Below, piece by piece: positions 35,044 to 42,557 of a stretch of 64,000 nt of DNA. Every line of letters starts with the position of its first letter. Position 1 is the stretch's first letter. Source of the stretch: Mycobacterium sp. GA-1199. Its GTDB lineage: Bacteria; Actinomycetota; Actinomycetes; Mycobacteriales; Mycobacteriaceae. The stretch covers positions 62,001 to 126,000 of the forward strand of contig NZ_LQIX01000005.1 in NCBI RefSeq assembly GCF_001500045.1. The letters are read 5' to 3'. The position numbers and the translations under genes were made by a program. The notes below the pieces were generated by a model. That model saw only the letters and a list, made by a program, of their open reading frames with translations. It was not told where the DNA came from and searched no databases.

Positions 35044-35849
35044 CCGGCGAACTCGAGGGCAAGGTCGCGGTCGTCACCGGCGGCTCGTCCGGACTCGGTG
35101 AAGGGTTGGTGCGGCGGTTCTGCGCCGAGGGCGCCAAGGTGGTCGTCGGTGACATCGACCGCGAGGGCGGCGCCCAACTCGTCGCCGACCTCGGCAAGTC
35201 CGTCCGCTTCGTCGAGACCGATGTGGCCGAGGTCGAGCAGGTGACCCGTCTGGTTTCCACCGCGGTCGAGGAGTTCGGCGGGCTGCACGTGATGGTCAAC
35301 AACGCGGGCGTCTCGGGCAAGATGTTCCCGAAGTTCCTCGACGACGACCTCGCCGACTTCCACCAGGTGATGGCCATCAACGTGCTTGCGGTCATGGCCG
35401 GTACGCGCGATGCGGCCCGGCACATGTCCGAACACGGCGGCGGGTCGATCATCAACCTGACCTCGATCGGCGGCATCCAGGCCGGCGGTGGGGTGATGAC
35501 GTACCGGGCGTCGAAGGCTGCCGTCATCCAGTTCACCAAATCGGCGGCGATCGACCTGGCCCACTACGAGGTTCGCGTCAACGCGCTCGCCCCGGGCAAC
35601 ATCCGGACCGCGATCGTGCGCAAGTCGGCGACGGGGGAAGACCTCGAACGGCTCGAGGCGTTCGAGGCCAAGATTCGCGAACAGATGCGCAACGACCGGC
35701 CCTTGAAACGCGAAGGCACCGTCGACGACGTCGCCGAGGCCGCGCTGTACCTCGCCGGGGACCGTTCCCGGTATGTCACCGGAACCGTCCTTCCCATCGA
35801 CGGCGGCACCAGTGCCGGGAAGGTGATCGTCCGTAAACCGAAGCCATGA
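35040..35849 (+). CDS. Short-chain dehydrogenase/reductase
   Basis: This 269-residue classical SDR has TGGSSGLG (about 14-21), GDIDREGG (Asp after beta-2, NAD-type), NNAGVSG (about 92-98), the catalytic Ser in NLTSIGG and Tyr/Lys in TYRASKAA. The C-terminal [18 protein letters not shown] is typical. It should oxidise a secondary alcohol on the pathway. It is coupled to the hydrolase before it. The next open frame overlaps its end, but a downstream start for that TetR gene is preferred. No feature gives the substrate. Confidence 0.87.
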   Translation: MTGELEGKVAVVTGGSSGLGEGLVRRFCAEGAKVVVGDIDREGGAQLVADLGKSVRFVETDVAEVEQVTRLVSTAVEEFGGLHVMVNNAGVSGKMFPKFLDDDLADFHQVMAINVLAVMAGTRDAARHMSEHGGGSIINLTSIGGIQAGGGVMTYRASKAAVIQFTKSAAIDLAHYEVRVNALAPGNIRTAIVRKSATGEDLERLEAFEAKIREQMRNDRPLKREGTVDDVAEAALYLAGDRSRYVTGTVLPIDGGTSAGKVIVRKPKP

Positions 35850-35863
35850 CGGCCATGACAACT

Positions 35864-35885
35864 TTAAATCAGTCGCTTGACTTAA
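35864..35885. promoter_or_regulatory. Inverted repeat, probable autoregulatory TetR site
   Basis: TTAAATCA-N6-TGACTTAA is a 22-bp dyad with 7 of 8 arm bases matching. It is unusually AT-rich for this DNA, just before the preferred GTG start of the TetR gene. An internal promoter for TetR-ferredoxin-P450 controlled by this TetR is likely. It argues against the longer TetR start at 35846. Confidence 0.6.
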
Positions 35886-35905
35886 GGGCCTGGGAGCGGT
35901 TGACT

Positions 35906-36571
35906 GTGACGGTGACCACTGCCAGAAGCGTGCGCACCGAACGAGCCAGCACCACGCGGGAAGCGATCCTGGCCGCCGCCGAGCGACTGTTCGCCGAGCA
36001 CGGCGTCTATGCAGTATCGAACCGTCAGGTCAGTGAGGCCGCCGGTCAGGGCAACAATGCCGCGGTCGGCTACCACTTCGGCACGAAAGCCGACCTGGTG
36101 CGGGCCATCGAGCAGAAGCACCGCGTGTCGACCGAGCGTCTGCTGTCGCGGATGGTCGGCGAGATCGGCGACTCGACCGATCTGCGCGACTGGGTCGCCT
36201 GCCTGGTGCGTTCGCTCACCGAACACCTGGCCCAGATCGGGACCCCGACGTGGTACGCGCGCTTCGCCGCGCAGGCCCTGGCCGACCCCGAGTATCACAA
36301 GATCGTGGTGAAGGGCGCTCTGGAGTCGCCGTCGGTGCAACGCGTCGTCGTCGGCATCACCCGCTGCCTGCCGGACCTGCCGCCCGCGGTGGTCACCGAA
36401 CGAAACATCATGGCCCGCAACCTGATGATGCACACCTGCGCCGATTTCGAACGTGCCTTCGCCGAGGGGGCCGACATGCCGCGCACCACCTGGAACTCAG
36501 CGGCGTCCGGGCTCATCGACGCGATCGTCGGGTTGTGGCAGGCGCCTGTCACGGAGCACCCGACATCATGA
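35906..36571 (+). CDS. TetR-family transcriptional regulator
   Basis: This protein of about 221 residues has the TetR helix-turn-helix TREAILAAAERLFAEHGVYAVSNRQVSEAAGQGNNAAVGYHFGTKADLVRAI near residues 18-69, and a C-terminal helical domain with many Met, Trp and His residues, perhaps a hydrophobic ligand pocket. I prefer the GTG at 35906 (GGGAG nine bases upstream). Starts at 35846 or 35855 would translate the AT-rich dyad at 35864-35885, which looks like its operator. The stop overlaps the ferredoxin ATG (ATGA). It probably controls the ferredoxin-P450 part of the run in response to a pathway compound. Confidence 0.83.
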   Translation: MTVTTARSVRTERASTTREAILAAAERLFAEHGVYAVSNRQVSEAAGQGNNAAVGYHFGTKADLVRAIEQKHRVSTERLLSRMVGEIGDSTDLRDWVACLVRSLTEHLAQIGTPTWYARFAAQALADPEYHKIVVKGALESPSVQRVVVGITRCLPDLPPAVVTERNIMARNLMMHTCADFERAFAEGADMPRTTWNSAASGLIDAIVGLWQAPVTEHPTS

Positions 36572-36762
36572 AACTGACTGTCGATCAAGACAAGTGTGTG
36601 TCATCCGGTCAGTGCGTGCTCAACGCAAGCGAAATCTTTGACCAGCGCGACGACGACGGTGTCGTGGTCCTGCTGAACGCCAGCCCGGCGGACGACCAGG
36701 CCGACGACGCCCGCAAGGCGGCGGCGGCCTGCCCCGCACTCGCCATCCACATCGAGGAATGA
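36568..36762 (+). CDS. [3Fe-4S] ferredoxin, P450 partner
   Basis: This 64-residue ferredoxin is of the small actinobacterial P450-partner type. Cysteines occur in DKCVSSGQC (10 and 16) and AACP near residue 56, the three-cysteine pattern of a [3Fe-4S] cluster, with the usual acidic surface (DDDGVV, DDQADD). It passes electrons from a ferredoxin reductase to the P450 encoded 11 bp downstream. No reductase gene is next to it. The start overlaps the TetR stop. Confidence 0.9.
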   Translation: MKLTVDQDKCVSSGQCVLNASEIFDQRDDDGVVVLLNASPADDQADDARKAAAACPALAIHIEE

Positions 36763-36772
36763 GAAGGACTGA

Positions 36773-38011
36773 ATGTCTGAGACCTTGACCGGAACCCCCG
36801 ACGTCTCCGCGGATATCCCCGAATACCCGATGGAGCGCGACGCCCGCTGCCCGTTCGCCCCGCCGCCGCAGATGCTCGAGATGGGTGAGGTCAAACCGCT
36901 TTCGCGGGTGCGGATCTGGAACGGCACCACTCCGTGGCTGATCACCGGGCACGCGGTGGCCCGCGAGTTGTTCGCCGATTCCCGGGTCAGTGTCGACGAC
37001 CGGATCGAGGGCTTCCCGCACTGGAACGAGCACATGCTGTCCACGGTGTACAAACGGCCGCGCTCGGTGTTCACCTCCGACGCCGAGGAGCACACCCGGT
37101 TCCGGCGGATGCTGTCCAAGCCGTTCACCTTCAAGCGGGTGGAGGGACTGCGGCCCGCCATCCAGGAGGTGACCGATGAGTGCATCGACAACATCCTCGC
37201 CGGTCCGCAGCCCGCCGACATCGTCACCAAGCTGGCACTGCCGGTGCCCACCCGGGTCATCAGCGAAATGCTCGGCGTGCCTTACGAAGACCACGAGTTC
37301 TTCCAGCACCACGCCAATGTCGGCCTGGCCCGCTACGCCTCGGCCGAGGACGGGCAGAAGGGTGCGATGAGCCTGGCGAAATATCTCAGCGATCTGGTCA
37401 AGGCCAAGATGGAGAACCCGTCGGAAGACGCGGTGTCCGACCTCGCCGAGCGAGTGAACGCCGGGGAGATCAGCGTCAAGGAGGCCGCGCAGCTGGGCAC
37501 CGGCCTGCTCATCGCCGGCCACGAGACCACCGCCAACATGATCGGTATCGGCGTGCTGGCGCTGCTGGAAAACCCCGAACAAGCCGCGCTGCTGCGGGAT
37601 TCCGACGATCCGAAGTTCATCGCCAACGCGGTCGAGGAGCTGATGCGCTATCTGTCGATCATCCAGAACGGCCAGCGCCGCGTCGCGATCGAGGACATCG
37701 AGATCGCCGGTGAGACGATCCGCGCGGGTGAGGGCATCATCCTCGACCTGGCGCCTGCCAACTGGGACGCGACCGCTTATCCCGAACCGGACAAGCTCGA
37801 CCTGAGCCGCGACGCCGGCCAGCAGCTCGGCTTCGGCTACGGAAGGCATCAGTGCGTCGGTCAACAGCTGGCCCGTGCCGAACTGCAGATCGTGTTCCAC
37901 ACATTGCTGCGGCGCATACCGACGCTGCAGCTGGCCGTGCCCTTCGAGGACGTGCCCTTCAAGCATGACCGGCTCGCCTACGGCGTCTACGAACTTCCGG
38001 TGACCTGGTAG
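36773..38011 (+). CDS. Cytochrome P450, CYP105-like
   Basis: This 412-residue soluble P450 has PFAPPPQM at the N-terminus, EEHTRFRRMLSKPFTFKRVEGLRP (C-helix region), the I-helix oxygen-activation motif AGHETTAN (about 244-251), the K-helix ExxR in VEELMRYL and the haem-binding loop GFGYGRHQCVGQQLARAE with Cys361. The N-terminal PFAPPP, the KRVExLRP and the VPYEDHEFF segments are typical of the CYP105 family, best known in Streptomyces. It hydroxylates a hydrophobic substrate using the adjacent [3Fe-4S] ferredoxin. GAGAAGGA lies upstream of ATG 36773. Its partner genes suggest a first activation step on a ring or side chain. Confidence 0.9.
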   Translation: MSETLTGTPDVSADIPEYPMERDARCPFAPPPQMLEMGEVKPLSRVRIWNGTTPWLITGHAVARELFADSRVSVDDRIEGFPHWNEHMLSTVYKRPRSVFTSDAEEHTRFRRMLSKPFTFKRVEGLRPAIQEVTDECIDNILAGPQPADIVTKLALPVPTRVISEMLGVPYEDHEFFQHHANVGLARYASAEDGQKGAMSLAKYLSDLVKAKMENPSEDAVSDLAERVNAGEISVKEAAQLGTGLLIAGHETTANMIGIGVLALLENPEQAALLRDSDDPKFIANAVEELMRYLSIIQNGQRRVAIEDIEIAGETIRAGEGIILDLAPANWDATAYPEPDKLDLSRDAGQQLGFGYGRHQCVGQQLARAELQIVFHTLLRRIPTLQLAVPFEDVPFKHDRLAYGVYELPVTW

Positions 38012-38047
38012 TCAGGTCCGTTCCCCAGCCCGATTGGAGTGTCAACG

Positions 38048-39217
38048 ATGTCAGCACCAACTACCGCCACCCTGTATCCGCCCGAGGGTTTCGGCGCCCC
38101 CAAGCACCGCAAGGGCCACGCCACAGGCGATTTCGGGTTGCCCGCCGGCACCGAGATCTTCTCCGCGGACAACCACATCTCGGTGGCCGACGACATCTTC
38201 TACGACCGCTTCCCCGAGGAGCTCAAGGGCGCCGCGCCACGCATCTGGTACGAGGACGGCGCCTACATGGTCGGCATGAAGGGCAAGGCCTGGACCGGCG
38301 GCGACTTCGGTCGCGTGCTCATGCAGTACGACGACCTCGCCGGAGCGGCGTCCAACAACATCGAGGCCCGCGTCCGTGAGCTCAAAGAGGACGGTATCGA
38401 CAAGGAGCTGGCGTTCCCCAACGCGGTGCTGGCGTTGTTCCACTATCCGGACAAGGCCCTGCGCGAGCGCGTTTTCCGGATCTACAACGAGCACATCGCC
38501 GATCTGCAGGAACGCAGCAAGGGCCACTTCTACGGTGTCGGGCTGATCAACTGGTGGGATCCCAAGGGCACCAGGAGCACGCTGGAGGAACTGAAGTCGC
38601 TGGGGCTGCGAACGTTCCTGCTGCCGCTCAATCCCGGTAAGGACGACGACGGCAACATCTACGACTACGGCAGTACCGACATGGACGCGGTGTGGGACGA
38701 GATCGAGGCCGCCGGGGTGCCGGTCAGCCACCACATCGGTGAAACACCGCCCAAGACGCCGTGCCAGCACAACAGCGTCGTGGTCGGGATGATGGTCAAC
38801 GTCGACTCGTTCCGCGAGCAGTTCGCCAAGTACGTGTTCTCCGGCATCCTCGACCGTCACCCGGCTTTGAAGATCGGCTGGTTCGAGGGCGGGATCGCCT
38901 GGGTGCCAACGGCTCTGCAGGACGCCGAGCACATGCTTGCGTCGTACCGGCACATGTTCAACCACCAGCTCGAGCATCCCGTGCGGCACTACTGGGACAA
39001 CCACATGTGCGCATCGTTCATGGTCGACCCACTCGGCCTGGAGCTCATCGACAAGATCGGCGTCGACAACGTGATGTGGTCGTCGGACTATCCGCACAAC
39101 GAGTCCACATTCGGCTATTCGGAGAAATCGCTGAAGACGGTCGTGGACGCGGTCGGACCCGAGAACGCCGTGAAGATCGTGTCCACCAACATCAAGAACT
39201 TCCTGGGGATCTCGTGA
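38048..39217 (+). CDS. Amidohydrolase-2 family metal-dependent hydrolase or decarboxylase
   Basis: This 389-residue TIM-barrel protein of the amidohydrolase 2 family has SADNHIS (about 40-46) in place of the usual DxHxH first-strand motif, VSHHIGETPP (about 223-232) and the late strand SSDYPHNES (about 341-349), where Asp is a metal ligand. The family contains hydrolases, decarboxylases and hydratases of aromatic or ring-cleaved acids, so a step on a ring-opening product is plausible. I start at ATG 38048 (GGAG eight bases upstream) rather than GTG 38039. It lies 36 bp after the P450 gene, and its stop overlaps the M24 GTG. The exact reaction is unknown. Confidence 0.84.
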   Translation: MSAPTTATLYPPEGFGAPKHRKGHATGDFGLPAGTEIFSADNHISVADDIFYDRFPEELKGAAPRIWYEDGAYMVGMKGKAWTGGDFGRVLMQYDDLAGAASNNIEARVRELKEDGIDKELAFPNAVLALFHYPDKALRERVFRIYNEHIADLQERSKGHFYGVGLINWWDPKGTRSTLEELKSLGLRTFLLPLNPGKDDDGNIYDYGSTDMDAVWDEIEAAGVPVSHHIGETPPKTPCQHNSVVVGMMVNVDSFREQFAKYVFSGILDRHPALKIGWFEGGIAWVPTALQDAEHMLASYRHMFNHQLEHPVRHYWDNHMCASFMVDPLGLELIDKIGVDNVMWSSDYPHNESTFGYSEKSLKTVVDAVGPENAVKIVSTNIKNFLGIS

Positions 39218-40452
39218 CCACATTTGCACCACAATCGACGTCGATCGACATTCCGGACGTTCCCGACCTAGCCCGGATGTACCGGGAATGCGGTGCGCGG
39301 CTGCGCGACTCGATGAAGGACAAGGGTGTCGACGCGCTCGTCCTGCTCGGCAACGGCAACGTCGTGTACGCGACCGGCGTCAGCTGGCCGCTGCTCGACG
39401 CCGGGCTCTCACACGTGGAACGCCCGGTGGCGATCGTGCTCGCCGACGACCCGCATCCGCACCTGTTCATGCCGTTGCGGGAGGGGTCGTCATCGCAGTG
39501 CGAGGTGCCCGAGGATCATGTGCACGGGCCGTTGTACCTCGAATTCGACGAGGGCGTCGAACAATTCGCCAAGGTGCTGGCCGATCTGGTTCCTGCCGGA
39601 GGCAAGGTCGCGGTCGACGAGCTCACCGGGGCCATGCGCCGAGCGTCGGCAACGTTGTTCCCGTCGGGTCCTCCGTCGGACGCCGCGCAGGTCGTCGGGC
39701 CGGCCAAGCTAATCAAGACGCCCGATCAGATCTCGTGCGTCCGAACCGCCTGCCGTATCACCGAAGAGGCGATGGTCGATGTGCAGAATGCGCTTGCCCC
39801 CGGCGTTCGGCAGGTCGACCTTTCGGCGGCATTCGTCCGGCGTGCGTTCGAACTCGGCGCGACGGCCAACATGCTCGAGGCCATCTGGCAGGTGATGCCC
39901 ACGACGAAGACCAGTGGTTCGGTCTGGACCACCACCGGAGACCTGGCGCTGCCCTTGCTGACCACCGAACGCGAACTCGAACGCGGCGACGTGTTGTGGA
40001 CCGACGTCAGCATCACCTACAAGGGATACTGCTCCGACTTCGGCCGCACCTGGCTGGTCGGCGAGGAGCCGGACGACCGTCAGCAGGCGCAGTACGAGAA
40101 GTGGCGGGAGATCCTGTCGGCCGTGCTGTCGGTCACCAAGGCCGGCGCCACGAGCGGTGACCTGGCACGCGCGGGGATCGCCGCCAACGGCGGCGCCAAG
40201 CCGTGGCTACCGCACTTCTACCTCGGTCACGGCATCGGCACCAACGCCGCCGAAATGCCGATGATCGGAACGGATCTGGGTGAGGAATTCGACGACAACT
40301 TCGTGTTCCCGGCCGGGATGCTGCTCGTGCTCGAACCCGTGGTGTGGGAGGACGGCACCGGTGGCTATCGAAGCGAGGAGATCGTGGTCATCACCGACGA
40401 CGGTTATCAGTCCATCACCGATTACCCCTACGCCCCCTACGGACGGAACTGA
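39214..40452 (+). CDS. M24-family metallopeptidase-like protein (Xaa-Pro aminopeptidase/creatinase fold)
   Basis: This 412-residue pita-bread-fold protein has all five metal ligands in place: two Asp in WTDVSITYKGYCSDFGR, His in YLGHGIGTN, Glu in LVLEPVVWED and Glu in YRSEEIVVIT. The N-terminal creatinase-type domain (about 1-175) precedes it. Such proteins cleave Xaa-Pro peptides, but related folds hydrolyse C-N bonds in small molecules or dethiolate DMSP. Within a catabolic operon a non-peptide substrate is likely. It overlaps the amidohydrolase gene (GTGA) and is followed after five bases by a degenerate relative, which suggests a heterodimer. Confidence 0.85.
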   Translation: MTTFAPQSTSIDIPDVPDLARMYRECGARLRDSMKDKGVDALVLLGNGNVVYATGVSWPLLDAGLSHVERPVAIVLADDPHPHLFMPLREGSSSQCEVPEDHVHGPLYLEFDEGVEQFAKVLADLVPAGGKVAVDELTGAMRRASATLFPSGPPSDAAQVVGPAKLIKTPDQISCVRTACRITEEAMVDVQNALAPGVRQVDLSAAFVRRAFELGATANMLEAIWQVMPTTKTSGSVWTTTGDLALPLLTTERELERGDVLWTDVSITYKGYCSDFGRTWLVGEEPDDRQQAQYEKWREILSAVLSVTKAGATSGDLARAGIAANGGAKPWLPHFYLGHGIGTNAAEMPMIGTDLGEEFDDNFVFPAGMLLVLEPVVWEDGTGGYRSEEIVVITDDGYQSITDYPYAPYGRN

Positions 40453-40457
40453 ACTGA

Positions 40458-41600
40458 ATGGCACTCGAGATTCTGCCTGACGCAGCCGATCTGCGGCGCG
40501 GTCGCCGTGAGCGCGCGCTGGCCCAGATGGAAGAACGCGACATCGACATCCTGGTGCTGGGCCGGCAGGCCAATGTGCGCTATGTGACCGGTGCCCCGCA
40601 GTTGTGGGTGGCGGGCACCCGGCCGTTCGGACCGATCTGCGAGGTCGTCCGCTCGACCGGCGAAATACACCTCAACAGCACCTGGGACGAGGGCATCCCC
40701 GACGAGATTCCCCACGACCACCTCTACGGGCTGGCGTGGAATCCGATGACACTCGTCGAGGTGCTCAAGGCGCTGCCCGGGGCCGCCACCGCCAAGCGGG
40801 TGGGAACCGATTCGCTGACACCGACATTCGCGCAACTGCTGCCGATGGCGTTTCCCAACGCCGAACTCGTCGACGCCGAGCCGGCGCTGCGGGCGGCACG
40901 GCGGATCAAGACTCCCGACGAGATCGCGGTGCTCCGCGGCGCGCTCAGCGTGGCCGAAGCGGCGCTGGATGCCGCCCGAGCGGAGTTGGCGGCCGGAACG
41001 ACCGAGAAGTCGCTGACCGGTGCGCTGATGGAAGCGATGGCCGCCGGCGGGGTCACCACGCCCGCCACCCAGGACGGCGCCTGGGTGACCAGCAAGGAAC
41101 ACCCGTGGCGGCGTGCCCGCAGCGACGGCCGTATCGAAGACGGCGATCTGGTGGCGTTCTCTGCCGGTGCCCTGGCCGACGGCTACGTCGGCGAAGTCGG
41201 CCGCACGTGGCCCGTCGGTGAGGTGGAAGGATCAGCGGTCCCACGGCTTTACGATCGTTGGAACCGGCTGTGGGACAACCTCTTGGACGCGTGCCGGGCG
41301 GATCGTCCCGCGAGTGGGCTGCTCACCGCCTACGAGGCGGCCGGCGAGCCGCTGCCCTCGATGCCCGTCGCCCATGGCCTCGGCCTGGGCTACGACTCGC
41401 CCGTCGTGACCCCGGCCCTGCGGTCCACCATCGCCGACGAACTGCTCGAACCCGGCATGGTGCTCGCGGTCAGCGGCTACGTCTGGCAGCAGGGTGTGGG
41501 GGCCGTCTTCAGCCGCGATGCCGTGCATGTCACCGCAGACGGTGCCGAGGTGCTGACCTCCAGCCCGCTCTGGAGTGGTGCGGGCGTCGGAATCGGTTGA
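40458..41600 (+). CDS. M24-fold protein lacking the metal ligands (pseudoenzyme or creatinase-like)
   Basis: This 380-residue protein has the same two-domain plan as the preceding M24 protein, including IKTPDEIAVLRGALSVAE at the domain junction. The ligands are gone: the two Asp positions read AFSAGALADGYVGEVGR (Ser/Ala and Glu), and the late Glu positions read VLAVSGYVW and VFSRDAVHV. The His in VAHGLGLG is kept. Metal-free members such as creatinase use that His for catalysis, so it may be active in another way, or it may be the non-catalytic half of a heterodimer with the protein encoded just upstream. The start is ATG 40458. Confidence 0.8.
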   Translation: MALEILPDAADLRRGRRERALAQMEERDIDILVLGRQANVRYVTGAPQLWVAGTRPFGPICEVVRSTGEIHLNSTWDEGIPDEIPHDHLYGLAWNPMTLVEVLKALPGAATAKRVGTDSLTPTFAQLLPMAFPNAELVDAEPALRAARRIKTPDEIAVLRGALSVAEAALDAARAELAAGTTEKSLTGALMEAMAAGGVTTPATQDGAWVTSKEHPWRRARSDGRIEDGDLVAFSAGALADGYVGEVGRTWPVGEVEGSAVPRLYDRWNRLWDNLLDACRADRPASGLLTAYEAAGEPLPSMPVAHGLGLGYDSPVVTPALRSTIADELLEPGMVLAVSGYVWQQGVGAVFSRDAVHVTADGAEVLTSSPLWSGAGVGIG

Positions 41601-41606
41601 CGCGAC

Positions 41607-42557
41607 ATGTCGGATTCCGGGAGTCCGCCCGCCCCTGAGGAAATCGTCCTCTACGAGAAGGACCCGGCGACCAAGATCGCGACCATCACGTTCAACCGGC
41701 CGGAGTACCTGAACGCACCGACGTCGGCCGCGCGGTTGCGGTACGCCGACCTGCTGCGGGGCGCCACCGTCGACGACGACGTGAAGGTCGTGGTGATCCG
41801 CGGAGTCGGCGAGAATCTCGGCAGCGGCGCAGACCTGCCGGAGTTCATGGACGGTGACGACGAGGCACGGCTGGCCGAGCTTCGGGTGGACGATCCGGCC
41901 GTCGCCTACCCGCCGAAGGGTTCGTTTCGGCACGGCGCGACGATGGGGCAGTGGTACGCCAACGCCGCAGCGGGCAACCGGGCGTTGCAGGAACTCAAGA
42001 AGATCAGCATCGTCGAGGCCAAGGGCTACTGCTATGGCTGGCACTTCTATCAGTGCGCCGACGCGGACCTGGTGATCTCCAGTGACGACGCGCTGTTCGG
42101 CCATCCGTCGTTCCGGTACTTCGGCTGGGGCCCGCGGATGTGGACCTGGGTGATGACCATGGGGCTGCGGCCATTCCAGGAGATGGTGTTCACGGGTCGC
42201 CCGTTCACCGCCGAAGAGATGCTCGCCTGCAACTTCCTCAACAAGGTCGTGGCGCGCGACCAGCTGGAGGCCGAGGTCGCCAAGTACGCCCACGCGTGCG
42301 CGCGGAACCGGCCGGTGGACAGCGTCTTTCAGCAGAAGATGTTCTTCGAGGTGGTCAAACAGTTCCAGGGTGAATACCTCGGCAGCCTGCTGTCGGCGAT
42401 GTTCGAGTCGATGGGCGGCGCGGCGCGGCCGGACGGCGACGACTTCATGCTCGCCGATGCGATCGATGTGGGCCTGGCGGACGCCGTCAACGACAACGAC
42501 GACAAGTTCCCGCCCGAGTTCCGGCTGAGCAAGGCCAACCGCAGAAAGAAGGATTAG
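41607..42557 (+). CDS. Crotonase-fold protein (enoyl-CoA hydratase/isomerase family), long form
   Basis: This 316-residue crotonase-superfamily protein is longer than usual because of an insert (EARLAELRVDDPAVAYPPKGSFRHG, about 90-115) after the first oxyanion loop. ITFNRPEYLNAPTS marks the start, and GYCYGWHFYQCADADLVIS the second oxyanion loop. The usual catalytic Glu positions are replaced (GWHFY and FGHPSF), so a normal hydratase reaction is doubtful. An aromatic or cyclic CoA hydrolase/decarboxylase-type reaction is possible. ATG 41607 follows the M24 stop by six bases. The stop shares a base with the GTG of the CoA-transferase gene, so it acts in the same unit. Confidence 0.82.
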   Translation: MSDSGSPPAPEEIVLYEKDPATKIATITFNRPEYLNAPTSAARLRYADLLRGATVDDDVKVVVIRGVGENLGSGADLPEFMDGDDEARLAELRVDDPAVAYPPKGSFRHGATMGQWYANAAAGNRALQELKKISIVEAKGYCYGWHFYQCADADLVISSDDALFGHPSFRYFGWGPRMWTWVMTMGLRPFQEMVFTGRPFTAEEMLACNFLNKVVARDQLEAEVAKYAHACARNRPVDSVFQQKMFFEVVKQFQGEYLGSLLSAMFESMGGAARPDGDDFMLADAIDVGLADAVNDNDDKFPPEFRLSKANRRKKD

